DNA of 64,000 nucleotides from Adiantum capillus-veneris (GCA_014529385.2 CM043951.1:107415384-107479383); one strand, 5' to 3'. Positions 11,890 through 24,406 are shown, counted from the stretch's first letter. Program-made: numbers and translations. Notes: a model not told the origin generated them from the letters alone.

Positions 11890-12700
11890 TAATCTTGAAT
11901 TAGTAGCTGCAAAATTTTTTCAATGCAACCTTGTGAACCTCACCATCTCCAAATTGCTTATAGACCTTGATGGATCCCCTTCGCTATTCACCAACATCAT
12001 GCATAAAGCTCTTTTTAGCTTCAGCACCTCCTCAGACAAGGATTCTTTGACTTTGGTGATTGTGCCTTGTATGTTGGAGGGTATAGACTTCTCTAATCCA
12101 CAGTGCAGTTGTTGAAAAGCTAGTTTCTCTAGAAGCAATCAAAAGGTGCCTTTTTTAGCTTTGCAATTCATGCCTTTTATAACTTCTTGCCAGCAAAGCA
12201 CCATTGTTTTGCAAATTGTACTCATAAGCATGATGCATCTTGTTCTCTTTTTCTTTGACACTCTCTCATTTCATCATGGCCCAATACTATCGCATCCTAT
12301 ATGTGGCTTCCTGGCAAATCATGGTTGAGGGGGACATCCATCATTTCTTGGATTGTCCTGGACATGATCGTGAGATGAGTGAGACCACCCCATTGGATTT
12401 GGAGCTTGCTGATGGTAACCAAAACCATTGTTTACAATTATTGGCTACCCGATAATGTGGCAATCATTTGGAGGATGTTGTTGGTGTCCAATTGTTGCTT
12501 CCATGGACGTGGGCTCCAATCCAAGCTGAAGGATTTGCCAATGCTGCATTGGTGTAGCACAAGCCCCTCTTCCAAGGTGCTCTCACCCACATAAAAATGT
12601 TGCTGCTGAATTTTCTCTCCCAACCTGCTGATGCTTGCATCCATGGGTAGCCATCCACCTTGAGTGTGGTGAGAAGGTTTTTGTTGTTCAATGTCATGCT
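11890..12700 (-). pseudogene. Unidentified minus-strand coding remnant
   Basis: Minus frames at about 12700-12438 (KIQQQHFYVGESTLEEGLVL, then SPRPWKQQL) and 12138-11920 (SEEVLKLKRALCMMLV) look protein-like, with charged and heptad-like composition, but are separated by stops. They lie upstream of the transposase on the same strand and just inside the right inverted repeat. They could be an N-terminal part of the transposase or a separate accessory gene. I do not recognise a domain. Confidence 0.3.
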
Positions 12701-12885
12701 ACACCAACGTGGGGTAGAGTAGACAAGAACCTTGCCCTTTTGAAGGTTGGAGCACGCTGGTTGTAGCTTTTGAGTGCATTCACATCAAGCCAGGACATAG
12801 ACGTCATTGAGACAGATGGATGTGCAAGCCATGCTTGCTTGCTTCAAGAGAAGGAGAGATGAGGGTAGATTGTTGAACAACATGC

Positions 12886-12889
<4 letters not shown>

Positions 12890-12944
<55 letters not shown>

Positions 12945-13151
12945 CAACTACAACAACACACATGAAAGGTAGATGAACAAAAATTTCAAGAAATCTTAAA
13001 GTGGTTGGAGCCAACATTTAAAAAAAAAAAAACATAAAGCGTAGTCTTACAAGAACATCTTCAAAAGTATGCTAAAGCACCATCCATAAATGCCTCACAA
13101 AGAAGTATCAAGGACACTACTTTTTGCACCACCTTTTCATGCTATCACCCA
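12890..13151 (-). repeat. Right terminal inverted repeat with (GA)n tract
   Basis: Includes the GA microsatellite at 12890-12942 and ends ...GCTATCACCCA at 13151. The reverse complement matches the left end at 2783. A run of 13 A at about 13020 is not matched on the left. Confidence 0.5.
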
Positions 13152-13153
13152 TA

Positions 13154-15541
13154 TGGAGGAGTGAGAAAAGTGGAAATATATTTATTCAAATACAGATACA
13201 AGGGTTATGGAAAGAGTGATTTGAAAGTACAACTATTATAAGGCTCGGCACTGAGTGCTCCTAAGCTCTATGAAATGCAAAGCTTCGAGTCAAGAATTAA
13301 GTGTTAAGAGTCCCCAAAATGGGATTAGAAGGTCCTATGTACAGGTCTCTGCATCACTCGATTCTAATTGGTTGTACATTCGCACCAAATCGGGTAACTA
13401 ATGGTAACTCCACCAGGTAAACCCTCGTGCAAGGCATCTCCAAGGTTTGACTCTCACCTTCTCCAATCCCATAGCACATAGTAGAAAATATGATAAGGGA
13501 TGTGGAATAGATATGAAATCTTCAGAGCTCATAGAGTAATATAGAAAATAAACGAAATCACAAAAAACACACCATAACTTAGATGTGGAGCACCTACAAA
13601 ACTCAAACACATCATGAGGTTAAGCATAAAACTATTTGATTACTGAATAAATTTTGAATTTGTGATCGACTCTAGGACACACATAATATGCCCGTCCATG
13701 CAAGTGCAAAAGCTTCAACAACTCTTCTAAACTTGGAATCACAATTTGTGTTGCAAATTAAACATGCGCAAAGATTTCTTTCAATCATCCATCACAAATT
13801 ATGAAATTTCATACTTTGAGTCATAAGGAATAGAAGATCATAGTGATACTTTTTTTCCTTGCATGATGAAGAGGATGGTGAATATGAATTTACATGCTTC
13901 AAGAGCCTTGAGCAATGCCAAAAACTACGTTTTTTTATTACCTAGTAGTCTCCATAGTATAATGCAAAATCAATGTAGAGTGTGAATAACCTTTGTTCTA
14001 CAAGGCTGGAGACCATGATGATTTTGATAGGTTTGTGAGTAGACTATTGGCAATTTTTTTCAATTTTCAAATATTCCAAAAATAGAAAAAGATCTGCTCT
14101 CCCCTCATGAGAGGTTCCTTAAGGTCTCTATCGTTTCTCTAGTCTCTAGCTCCTAGTCATTGGATCTTAGCTAGACTTTCCCTTACTGGATTTTGTCATG
14201 AAAAAAACTCCTCCTCTCAAGTAGCTTAGCGACGATGGGTCAAACCTTATCCCATAGCAACTTACCCATTGGTTCATCTTTGTCATGTAAAATATTTTCA
14301 CTTCCATTTAGCATGCATTTAAAGCACCAAAAGGGCAAATGGAATGACATTTGCATGCCAATTGAGCACAATTTTTCACAATGGTTACTACTTGACGTTC
14401 ATTTTTTGCATGGATGTTGGCATGATTGAATGTGTTGGCATGGTGGGTGTGAAAAAATTTATATGTTGACACATTCTTTGCTTGGATCAAGATATTGATG
14501 ACATTAAATGTTGAAGTTTTTTTTATAGTTGAAGGTTTTAATACTCGAAAACACCAAGTGTAACCTTCTTGGTGTAAGATTCCCAATTTTTTTGCAATTA
14601 AAAGAAGGTGTATAAAGCTAATTAAAGAGTCTTGAATCTTCAAACTAGTAAAGAGTTCACTAAAATTAGTAGTAATTGGTAATTTTAGAATCTTAAGAAC
14701 ATTTTTACTTTGGCTTGTATGTTTTTGAGTCGAATTCGGATAGACATTGACCCCCAAATCCTTGTCGGAGGTTTTCACGGTCACTTTAATAAAATAAAAA
14801 ATTGAAAACCCTTTGACAATCATTAAAACACATGGGCTTTTCACATAGCCTACCACATATTTTATCACATAGACCAAATATTTCTAGTTGAAGTAGTAAA
14901 TTAAATTGAACATAGCAGATTTGAAAAATCAAGCTAGACAGGTGCTAGGGGAGATATCTTGGACCTACCAGAGTCTGAAATAGAAACAAGGGGTGCTAGG
15001 GGAAGCGGGGGGGCTACTTAAAAAGCTAGGAACTACTAAATACATGACCTTCTTGCCAAAAAAACCATAAAATAGATCCCTAGTATTGGAAGTCAAGCCA
15101 AACGGGCGCCCTTCGAGTTGACCCTTTCTCCCATGAGCCAAAATTTTGATGTATCTTCATTAGATTTCCAAAAAGCCTTGTAATTATTCAATAGCCTCTG
15201 ATAGATGGGAAATCTCTAAGAAGCTAAGTTGTAAATTTTGTAATGGAGTCCAAATCTTGTAAAGTCGATTAATGGCCAAAAGAGCCCTAGGTATAAAGTC
15301 TATTTTAGAAAGTGTAAAAAGGACACATTATCATTACCAAGTTTTGAGTTTGAAGTGTACTACTGAGAGCGACTACTCTCTTGCAATTTGTAATCATCAG
15401 AACCAGAGCTCTAGTAATCACATTTCAATTTCAAAACCTGCATTGTGTTACTTGTCCTTTGCTATTTCATTCAAGTATATTCATTGTTGATTCTACGGTG
15501 ATTTGTGATACGTGTTAGTAGGCTAAATCTACTATTTTGAG
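13154..15541. other. No recognised gene; one long unassigned minus frame
   Basis: AT-rich sequence. The minus frame 14877-14308 is open for 189 codons but is rich in K, I, S, T and H with no motif or repeat. It may be chance in AT-rich DNA. No LTR, TIR or RNA gene was recognised. Confidence 0.45.
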
Positions 15542-16504
15542 TGTGTTAGTGACTATTTAACCTCTCTTCTTGCTTGGAGAAGGAGAGGGAGCTCTTGCAC
15601 TTTGCACTTCACACAATGAGAGTGTGTCTGTGTGTGTGTGTGAGAGAGAGAGAGTATACCCCTCAAGCATGCCCCCTACTTGCTTTGGTCGACCCCTCCT
15701 TGTAGCTCATGCTTGAAGCTCATTGGACCCTCAGGCTTAGCCAATCACAAGCAAGAGTCATACCAAGCAGGCGTACTAGTCTTCGGGCAAGTGTCCCCCT
15801 TTCCCCTTTGAGAGAGAGGACTTGATAAATGCTAAAACAATTAATTAAATTAACTAATTTATCATTGGACCCCTTGGGAGGCCAACCAATAGGCTTTAGA
15901 CACACCATGATGGTAACATGAGGAGGAACTTGACAAGTGTCCCTTTTGCTTTCTTTGTACTAAGCATGCCTTGTGTGAGTGTATGTGTGCTCTCTCTCAT
16001 CCCCCCTCTTGTAGGGCTCGCCCCCTCCTTGTAGGGATTGATAGTTGACTTTGCACACCTCCTTACCCTCAAGCACCTTAGTCAGTAAGCATGACAAAGC
16101 ACCTCAAGCTTGGGTGGTGTTCCCACAAGCACCTCAAGCTCCCTAGTCGGCAAGCACGACAAGCACCTTAGTCATGAAGCACGACAAGCACCTCAAGCAC
16201 CTTAATCTTGGGCCGGGTTCCCACCTCAAGCTCAGCCCTAGCTTACCTAAGGTCAAAGGACTTTTACACTAACCTACGGAGGTCTTTAATGAAGCTAACC
16301 CTAAGGTCTTTAAGCTCCATTAGTTAACTTGCTCTTTGACATATCATCTCTCGTTTGGGCCCCTTTACATTGGCCCCGTGTTTAGATAGATCTATAAGCA
16401 CATGTCTATATCCTAACCCTTATTCCCGTTTATTCTCCCACATTAAATGATCAGTTTAATATGAGAAAATCATTTGGGGTGGTTAGATATTAGATTTTAT
16501 GACA
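15542..16504 (-). mobile_element. Probable solo LTR related to the outer gypsy element
   Basis: The last 70 bp (ATTAAATGATCAGTTTAA... to TTTTATGACA at 16504) match the ends of the LTRs at 24907 and 52279. Earlier blocks (CTTGGAGAAGGAGA, GGTCGACCCCTC, AGCCAATCACAA, ATCCCC/GGGCTCGCCCCCTCCTTG) follow in the same order. It contains GT/GA tracts at 15628-15654. The left end is uncertain: TGTGTTAG at 15542 is a candidate. TTTGA occurs at 15536-15540 and 16505-16509, but the left copy is one base off the LTR start. No internal retroelement coding adjoins it. Confidence 0.55.
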
Positions 16505-19228
16505 TTTGAATTCAGCTCAAGAAATCACAAATCCAACATATAAAAGCAAACCCTCAATTAGATGGCTTAATTTTGTCATATAGGAGAATCCAATAATTCT
16601 ATGGGTATGGAGGATATACACCATCCTCACTACGGCACCTCATAGCATGGGGAGGTTAGCTCTCTGCTACAGCTCGCTAAAGTTTGCATTCAATTGTCAA
16701 TGGTTGGGAATCAACCACGTGCTTTTGACATGCGAGAGACATTCATCATTGCATACCATCATTCTCCAATTCTAAGAATTATCTAATAAAACTTTGGCAT
16801 TTCCCCGTTTGAGAATATCTTGTGGTCAAGCTCTTCAAGAGATGTCACCAGAGGAAAGGAGCTTCACCAAGAATTTGTGCATGAGGAAGAGTGCATACAT
16901 ATTGTAAATAGTAGAAATTCAACATAGAGTTATGCTCTAGGATGATAGGCTTGACTCAAGATCTTACTGTACCATTGCATCAACATGCACCATCAAGATA
17001 ATCATACAAGTCTATGATAGAAACTAATATGCTCCAACAAACCTTGCTCGAAACCTCGTTGAGCATGTGCTTTTCGTTTCAGTAGCTCCAACCACAACAC
17101 ACCTCCATTAAGCTCATGTTGGTCTTTCAGCATCATGGCTTTAGTTAATTAGAGAGTTCTAGACAAAAATGGCCTTGCCTTTGAAACATATTCTATGAAT
17201 TTAACCCACTTGGCTCTCAATTATATTTGTATAGCTCTGCTATGCATTCATATGCTCAAGGTGCTATGTTATGGAAAGGAGCTTCTCTAAGATCCCTTTA
17301 ATGTCTATATAACTAGCAATCAACAGAAGCATTCTCTTGCATGCCCACCAAGATTCACCACCAAAGTTTGACCATCAACGGTGGTCTTGCATTGATCAAC
17401 ACATTCAGGATGTAGCCTATTGAAAGATCCATGAAAAGCCACCAGAAAGGAGGCACAATATTTTGTATATACTGAGAATGACACAAGCTCAACTGTAAAT
17501 TTTTTAAGTTGTAAGAGCCAGAATTTTTCCAGACAAATGAATAAGCCATGTGAGGCACTCATAAAAGTGCATCATACAAAAAGCTATGCACACCAACCCC
17601 CCCCCCCACCCAGCCCCTCCCCACACACCACCACCAAACCAGTGTTCGCAAAATACCAGGGTTCAGTTTATTTTTAAATTGCCAATCCCGGCTAGATCCT
17701 TGAAGAAAACGGGCGAAATTTTACAAGTTTTAGTGTAAATACTGGCAAACGTTTTAAATTTTGACCTAAAACCCGGTTTAACTGTGCCCTTTTTTTCTTC
17801 GGTAAGGAGAAAGGCTTTTGGCAAGCCCTGCCCCCAACAGTTCAGAACTACAGCAACAGCGCTTTCTCCTCCGAGCAAACTCGTTGCAGATGTGAGAGAA
17901 GAGACAATGCTTCAAAGCATCACCAGCAATCACCAAAAACAAGAGACAAGGCTACCTGAGCCGATTTCCAGAAACAGGAAAAGAACCGATCCCTCTTCCT
18001 ATTTGTGAGATTGTAGAAACAAATACTGAACATCTAGCCTTGTAATGCATGCATAAATCAGGCAACCAACAGCTTGCTAGTCTCTTGTATCATGAAGACT
18101 GTGCTTCAATCCTGTCTCCATGGCAATAGGCTTGCAATCTTGAACACCGATCATATCCCCGAAAATCAATCCTCCAGACCTCAGAAGGTCCAACATTGGG
18201 GTACCACAAGGGCAAAAGATGGAGTGAGCATCTCAGCCTGCTCTATGCGCTTGAAGGGCAGGGCAATGAAATTAACCAACTGTAAAACCCCATCAATTAT
18301 CAGGCACTTCTCATATTCATCAGTCTCCTGAAACATTCTAGAACAAAGGTTTGCAAGAGCCTCTCTGAATATATTATTATGCTCAACAAGGTTTGAATAC
18401 CCTAGCAAAAAATCTAAAGAATACATAACTATAACCCAAACCTGCAGGAACCCCAAGCAAGACAAAACAGTCTTTCGCACTACTGCGCAACCAGACTATA
18501 CACCATACATTTAAAAAAACACCGAAGAGCTGATGGGCTCACTTAGTAAACTAACTTGTTCCACATCTCTCCATGGTTCTCAAGTAAAAGCCCTCAAAGA
18601 GGTAACTCGGGATACCCTCACTAGACCTCACCCACAAGAACATGCCATTCAGTTTTCGTCTGATGCTGACATACCCACTGAAAATAGAAACTCTGATCCG
18701 CAACTTGAAATACCCTTGCTCTATCCTACCCAAACCAAAACAGGATGCCTCAGAATGCTCTCTTTCTCCAATGCTGGCCGACACAGAGACCGGCAAAAGG
18801 TAGCAAATAATATATCAAAATGATTCCATTGCACAGAAAGGTAGACCATGTTATAAAGCGTAAGGTGAAACATATTACAATTGGCCAGCCTCTCTGTCGA
18901 ACATATTACAATGGAAAAGAACAACAGACTATGCTCTCGGCAGCTTGTACGTCGCAAACAACCACCCTTGAAGATCACCCATTCCTCACAAGTAACTAAA
19001 TGTGAGCTGCACCATAACTCTCAGCTCTTTTGTGTATGATAAGAGTCTTGTCTGAAAGTCACAGACAAGTGCAGTAAGTGTGGAAGGCGACACAATCTTT
19101 TAATAAAGTGCATGTAATACTGACATAGCAATCGCTGTGCATGGACCCTCAGCGCCCTAAGTGCAATAATCCATTTCCAAACTCGTTCCCTGTCTAGAGC
19201 TCATATGAAAATAAAAACTGAGCTTGGA
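16505..19228. other. No convincing gene
   Basis: Mostly unique-looking AT-rich sequence. A C-run lies at about 17599-17608. A minus frame at 18480-18181 (IIDGVLQLVNFIALPFKRIE) reads somewhat like protein and could be an exon or 3' UTR of the minus-strand gene upstream, but there is no domain or clear splice context. Confidence 0.4.
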
Positions 19229-20385
19229 CTATGGCTGCTTCAAAGGAAAGGGACTGACAATTTCCTGTTGGAAGCAGTACTCCAAACCAACTGCTGCAAA
19301 GGCGAAAATGGCAATGCTCTCTCCCGTAAACAGGCAGCCCTGAAGAAGCTGCTGGGCTACATCTTGCTGTGGTAAGCCAGCAAACAACCTGACAGCATCA
19401 ACTTGAGCAAGACCTGCATCATCACATAAAAAAGGTACGAATGCCAGGAATACGATCAGTACTGTTAAATTCTTGAAGAGATACCTACAAAGCATGGCTT
19501 CAAATAGAGGACAGTGCACATACATCGGACAAGAGAGAATGCTGCAATACAGCCAGCTCTCAGCTGTGTGTTGCTAAGGTCTCTTCTAACCGCATACCGA
19601 TATGTAAGCCCAAACACAGCACAGCTGACAAGAATGAATGCAGCACTCGCAACCATCTCCATAGCATTCAGATCCCTTGCCAGAGAGAAGAAGGGCAGAC
19701 CTGCGAGGACGCCTACCATGCCGCACACTCCTGCCGCCTTTGCAGACTCCAACCGCTCCAAATCTTTATCAAAGATTTCCTCACCCAAAATGCTTACCAT
19801 GCCTGCACGGGCCCTGACGAGGGCGACCTCCGCATTCTTCAGATCCATCTCGGCAGCAAAGATGTCTCTCTGGCATGCGGCTACCTAGTTTCGCATTGCC
19901 ACACCCTTCACAATGAGTACAGGGAAGTTAAAACAAGCCGCTTGACATGTAGGCATGTGCTGTTTGACATGTGGGTGAGTGTGTATGCTTGTGCGTGCAT
20001 ATGTTTGGCATACCAGAGAATTGGCAGTGTCTATATTATGGGTAATTGACGCCTGTCTCTCCTGCTCCTCCAAAGCCTCAAGTTCCCGACGAGCATTGGC
20101 GACGCGCTCCACTGCAGCATTGAGGTCTTGCATGAGGGCCTGGTCGCCCAGAATTTTATCAACCTGGCCTTCAACGCTCCACTCAATTTGGTTTTCCTGT
20201 TGTTCCCCAAGCTCGCCATCTCCACAGCTGCTGCTGCAACTCACCTCCAGAAGCTTCCTCCGTTCACCTAATCCTCTCCAAGCTGCCTGAGACGCCCCGA
20301 CCCTCCTTGCCTTACTCACCTGCCAGCACCCCAAATACAAAGAAGATGTGATGGCAGGCGACAAACTGTTGGTGAGGAGCAACAT
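19229..20385 (-). CDS. Three-exon nuclear gene, probable plastid membrane protein, about 305 aa
   Basis: Predicted exons (minus): 20385-20014, 19884-19524 and 19413-19229. The introns have GT-AG borders (CTG|GTATGC...ACTAG|GTAGCC and CGAT|GTATGT...TGCAG|GTCTTG). Joined length is 918 nt including the stop. The start ATG at 20385 gives a Ser/Arg-rich, acid-poor N-terminus (MLLLTNSLSPAITSS...) like a plastid transit peptide. A coiled coil (VERVANARRELEALEEQERQ) follows, then two hydrophobic segments in exon 2 (VCGMVGVLAGLPFFSLA; VASAAFILVSCAVFGLTYRY) and a third in exon 3 (ESIAIFAFAAVGLEYCF). The C-terminus is QEIVSPFPLKQP. Low-complexity repeats and stops are absent from the exons, unlike every other coding region here. 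From memory this pattern matches a conserved, uncharacterised plant chloroplast family; I cannot name it. Function unknown. Confidence 0.7.
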
Positions 20386-20597
20386 TTCAACACGAAGTGC
20401 ACGCACATTTGAGGATTGGTTATGCCATTTCCCTCTTGAATAACAACAGGTCTTGAGTTCAACACGAGTCCTCGTCGGATAAATCTTTAAGGTCTCTTGG
20501 GATAGTTTCCTACTAGTTAAAATTCTCTTCTTCTTCTTCTTCTTCTCTCTCTTTGAAACTAGAGCCCCTATGACATGGCACTACCTTTCACTCTAAT

Positions 20598-20599
<2 letters not shown>

Positions 20600-20641
<42 letters not shown>
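20600..20641. repeat. (GA)n microsatellite
   Basis: About 42 bp of GA followed by AGAAGAAGAG. Confidence 0.95.
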
Positions 20642-20644
<3 letters not shown>

Positions 20645-21351
20645 AGAAGAGAAACTACATGTTAAAGAGAAGAAAAATAAAACATACCTTACAAAATTTG
20701 AATGGTGCTCCGTTGTACACTGACTAAAACTCCCTCGGCATTTACCCTCCCTTTTTGTCGAAAGGAAGTGCCAATAACAACAACAAAATAAAGAGTCACA
20801 TTGACAGACTAAAACGAAAGAATCTTTTAATGTTTTCATTAAAAAAATATAGATTTAATAAGCATAGGATATAATAAAATAATTTAAAGAAATTAATCTT
20901 TATGAAGTCCTTAAATGAAAGAACTCTTTATAAAGTAAAATATTTATCAAACTCTTATGAATGCAGTCGTCTTAATCATTTGTTCTCTAAAGCGCCGCTT
21001 CTAAATGTGAGGAACTTTGCCCTGCTGGATGTTTTGTTGTTTTTTGTTATCTCGAGGCTGGCTTGATGTAATTCCTCATCTTTCTTAATATAATTTTTTC
21101 GCATTTATGGTTTTTTTTTTTAAAAGACACTTTTTGATATGCCAGAGAAGTGAATGCAGCTTTGCAAAAATAGCATTTAAAAGGCATGAATTCTTTCTCT
21201 TTAAGATTTTTAAGGCCCCTTGAGGGACACATGTCAATCAATCAAAATTGCACTACCTTCATCGTATGAGTACAAAGGCCTTTAGCATGCCAAAAAGGGG
21301 AATTAGGAGGAATGTTTGGTAGATTCTCTCTCAATTGCAACTCGCACCAGG

Positions 21352-21353
<2 letters not shown>

Positions 21354-21405
<52 letters not shown>
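21354..21405. repeat. (CT)n microsatellite
   Basis: About 52 bp of CT. A second CT tract follows at 21484-21540. Confidence 0.95.
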
Positions 21406-21409
<4 letters not shown>

Positions 21410-21479
21410 GGAGATCCAACTTGTTATTCACAGTGGGCCACTCTTGCTCTCTCCAAGCGCATACGTCGTCAGTGCTAGG

Positions 21480-21483
<4 letters not shown>

Positions 21484-21540
<57 letters not shown>
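21484..21540. repeat. (CT)n microsatellite
   Basis: About 57 bp of CT ending 17 bp before the target duplication of the outer gypsy element. Confidence 0.95.
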
Positions 21541-21543
<3 letters not shown>

Positions 21544-21556
21544 GTGATTGTGGAGG

Positions 21557-21561
21557 GTTGT
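21557..21561. repeat. Target site duplication GTTGT (left) of outer element
   Basis: GTTGT immediately precedes the left LTR and recurs at 52280-52284 immediately after the right LTR. Confidence 0.85.
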
Positions 21562-22083
21562 TGTAACATTTAATGCACTAGTAACTTGTTTGTAGCGGAA
21601 ATTGATAACATAGTGAGCATTTCATTAAGAACAAGTTCCTAATGCGCATAGAGAGAGTACTTAATTTGAGAAAGAAACATAGCAATTTACACCTAGCTAA
21701 TTTGGCATTGACAATACTTGAAAAGAGAGAGAAATAAAACAATTGACAACAATTGAGGACCGGATTTACATGGAGCCGGGACCCCTTGAAAAACACACCT
21801 AGTGTCCCTAGCATCAGTCCCAAGACCTCACACACCTTCAAAAATGGTGAGAGCTAGAAGGGAATGAGGATAGATTGAGAGGAAGAAGATGTATCTTACG
21901 AGAAAGAAGTATTCTCCTCACATAATCACTCTAATAGCATAGCTTAGCTTAGTAATTAGCATGGTAGAGGAGATAAGCATGCCATTGAAGCTTGGCTCTT
22001 GGTTGGATTTGCATTCCATAGCCAAGAGTTGTTGGTGTAGGCCTTTACTTCTCAATGCTTGGAGAAGGAGATGGAGTTCTTCT

Positions 22084-23492
22084 AAAAAAAACCATAACCA
22101 TATCACCATCTTTTCTCATTCATTGAAAAATTATACCCCATATGTCATGTAATATACCATGTCTATACTTACCTTGGTACTTATAGTTTATGAGATGGGC
22201 ATCATTAACCTAAGTATATATATATCCAAACTGAATTCAGTATAGTCCTTAGTGCGGCCATGGTAAAAGCAACCCAACATTTTTTACAGAAACAAACTAC
22301 AGCGTAGCTGGATAGAGAACAATCACGGCTAGCCACCAGTCTATGTATGATTTAGACAATGTAGTGAATAGCTTAACCACGTCCATTAGGTAAAAAATAA
22401 CCGGATGGAGCAACCGAGCTAAAAATATTCCAAGAGCTAGAGCAAAGTAAGATAAAAAATTCCGACCACTTAAGTAGTTAAATATGCCAAGCAAGTTAAC
22501 AAAATCTATGAACCAACAGGTATTCGGTAGGCCCTTTTCTGTATCAGATTTCCTCCGAGAATTTTTAGTCAAGCAAGGTAACGTAGTGGCAATCCCAAGA
22601 GGACAACCCATTGTTACAGTAGAGTAGTCACATACTCAATCCTAGTTGATGATAGAATTTAATCAAGCGGCCCATTAGTTGGAAAACATACCCAGCTATC
22701 AGAAAAAGACAGTTTTTACGACCAGTAGCAAAAACAGCAACAGTTTTTGTTAATCCATGTAGTATGCTGACGCCTATTAGGCCATCATGGTATTCTTAGT
22801 ACCCCTCAACAAAATAGAGTCAGGTTCAGTAGAGCGGCAAAAAAGAGACCTCATTAAAAAAAGGCCAGAAAACCTCATGCATTAAGCAACCAGTAAACAC
22901 CTTTATCATTTTCAATGCCCGCAACTTACTACAGTCACCATGACATAGCATGATTAGCATATATGCTTCCCATCAAGGAGTATCACACACAACCAGGTAT
23001 TAGAGCAAGAGCAACATGCTTAGTAGTTATTTCAAACCAATGCTCCCCTTTTCATTTTTTATAAAAAACCTGCGACAAAAAACACATGGCTAAGGAAGCA
23101 GACCTCTGTGCCAGTAGTAGTGAGCTTCATGCTTCAATGTCAAAACACAACGTAGATTTTTCTAGGCAAGGCAACAACCAAACAAAGCTAAGTGAGGGCC
23201 AGAGAAGCGCCCTCACCTCTTCATATAGAGGAGGGACGGAGGCGGCCCGCCAGATCGTAGTCATCATATCGTAGTCATGAGCAGAATCGCCATGAGTTGT
23301 ACCAACTCCATTGTGCGGCAGTGAGGCCGCCCATGGTTGCAGAGAGAAAGCCCATGCACCTTCACGGAAAGTATTAGTAGTAGGGTAGTAAACCACTAAG
23401 TAAAAACCTTGCAGGTACTAGATATGGGCGTAGTCCCATGGTGAGGAGGTGAAGTTAAAAAAATATAAGCCATAAACTATATTAAGTACCAC
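22084..23492. mobile_element. Unclassified 1.4-kb insertion in the left LTR
   Basis: The right LTR runs straight from GGAGTTCTTCT into a GT tract, whereas the left LTR has 1.4 kb of unrelated sequence at this point, starting with eight A. Minus-strand open frames occur at 23396-23127 (SFVWLLPCLEKSTLCF) and 22611-22297, a hydrophobic stretch (FLSYFALALGIFLARLL). No TIR or target duplication is evident because one edge lies in the microsatellite. It could be a captured gene fragment or a retroposed sequence. Confidence 0.5.
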
Positions 23493-23532
23493 AGTGTGTG
23501 TGTGTGTGTGTGTGTGTGCGTGTGTGTGTGTA
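23493..23532. repeat. (GT)n microsatellite in left LTR
   Basis: Imperfect GT tract at the place where the right LTR carries GT at 51391-51411. Confidence 0.9.
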
Positions 23533-24005
23533 GCAATGTGTTGAACTAAAATGCAGCCCTCTCTCTCTCTCTTCTTGGTCGACCCCTCTTGCTAATTGCT
23601 CATGCTGGCCTCCCATTGGCTCCTGTAACGCTTAGCCAATCACAAATTAGAAGCATAATTGATAGCCTTGTGTTCCCCTTTTGTGAGAGCTTTAGGTAAT
23701 TAAATAATTCAATTAAACTCTCATTGGACCTCTTAGTCCTTTGGCCAATAAGAATCAGGCAAGCCATTGGGCTATTCGATGTTCATTGGACCCCTTGGTA
23801 GACTGTCCAATAGTCTTCTAGGGAGCTTAATTTCTATTGGTTTTTTTATCAAGAATTTTTAAATTGATTAGAATAATTTTACTCTAGACTAATTCTCATT
23901 GCTTCACCTCTATGGCCATCCAATAGGATTTGAGGGGAGATTGGGGGCAACTAACCTAGGAGCCTGACATGTGTCCAGTATTCCCTTTGTGAAGGGGGAG
24001 CTTTG

Positions 24006-24006
<1 letters not shown>

Positions 24007-24046
<40 letters not shown>
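24007..24046. repeat. (GT)n microsatellite in left LTR
   Basis: About 40 bp; the matching tract in the right LTR at 51899-51926 is shorter. Confidence 0.95.
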
Positions 24047-24047
<1 letters not shown>

Positions 24048-24406
24048 CTCTCTCATCCCCTACTATTAGGGCTCACCCCCTCCTTGATAGGGACGTGGGT
24101 AGATTTTTGAGTCTTCCCTCCACCATCCAATTTTCCCAGCTTTAACCATTTGGACTTTTCAATTAAAGTTTTGGAACCTTAGCCTATGGAAGTCTTAATG
24201 GACTTGAATCTTAGGATTATTAAGCTCTAGTGATGCACATTGCTCTTTTGCAGACTGCCCCCCTTTGGATCCCTATTTTCTCTCCTTTGGATCCTTGCAG
24301 AGACCGGTCTAGCAGCCTTGCCAATATTCTAGCTTTTACTCCCTTGGTACTTCCCCATATTAAATGATCAGTTTAACATCATTTGGAGAATTAGATATTA
24401 GTTTTT

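Larger units (their letters stand above)
2783..13151. mobile_element. Putative 10.4-kb TIR DNA transposon with accessory genes
   Basis: The ends are inverted copies. The first 24 bases from 2783 match the reverse complement of the last 24 bases (13151 inward) with one mismatch, including GCATGAAAAGGTGGT. Similarity continues more weakly for about 170 bp (shared ATACTT/GTACTT, TTGTGAGG and CACTT-AAGATTTC blocks). It reaches GTAGT-GAG followed by (CT)n at the left and its complement (GA)n at the right. TA flanks both ends (2781-2782 and 13152-13153), consistent with a 2-bp target duplication. Inside are a plus-strand RING/HAD-type gene, a minus-strand DDE-like transposase gene, a third minus-strand coding remnant, and GTAC-motif repeats that also occur in the termini. 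All genes carry breaks, so this copy is probably dead. The superfamily is not recognised; the TA duplication alone is weak evidence. Confidence 0.55.
20386..21556. other. Upstream region of the host gene; no further gene
   Basis: Contains TTCTTC repeats (20527-20548), a (GA)n tract at 20600-20641 and AT-rich sequence with a T-run near 21112. The promoter of the 19229-20385 gene should lie at the left of this stretch, but I see no distinct TATA box close to the start. Confidence 0.4.

Noticed and set aside
14308-14877. 189-codon minus-strand ORF as a gene
   Set aside because: AT-rich, lysine/isoleucine/serine-biased translation with no motif, splice context or neighbours; kept only as a note.
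21303-21573. Open frames of Ser-Leu or Arg-Glu repeats
   Set aside because: They are translations of (CT)n/(GA)n tracts; the same applies to frames over 52386-52457, 58560-58813, 61065-61175 and 62909-62978.
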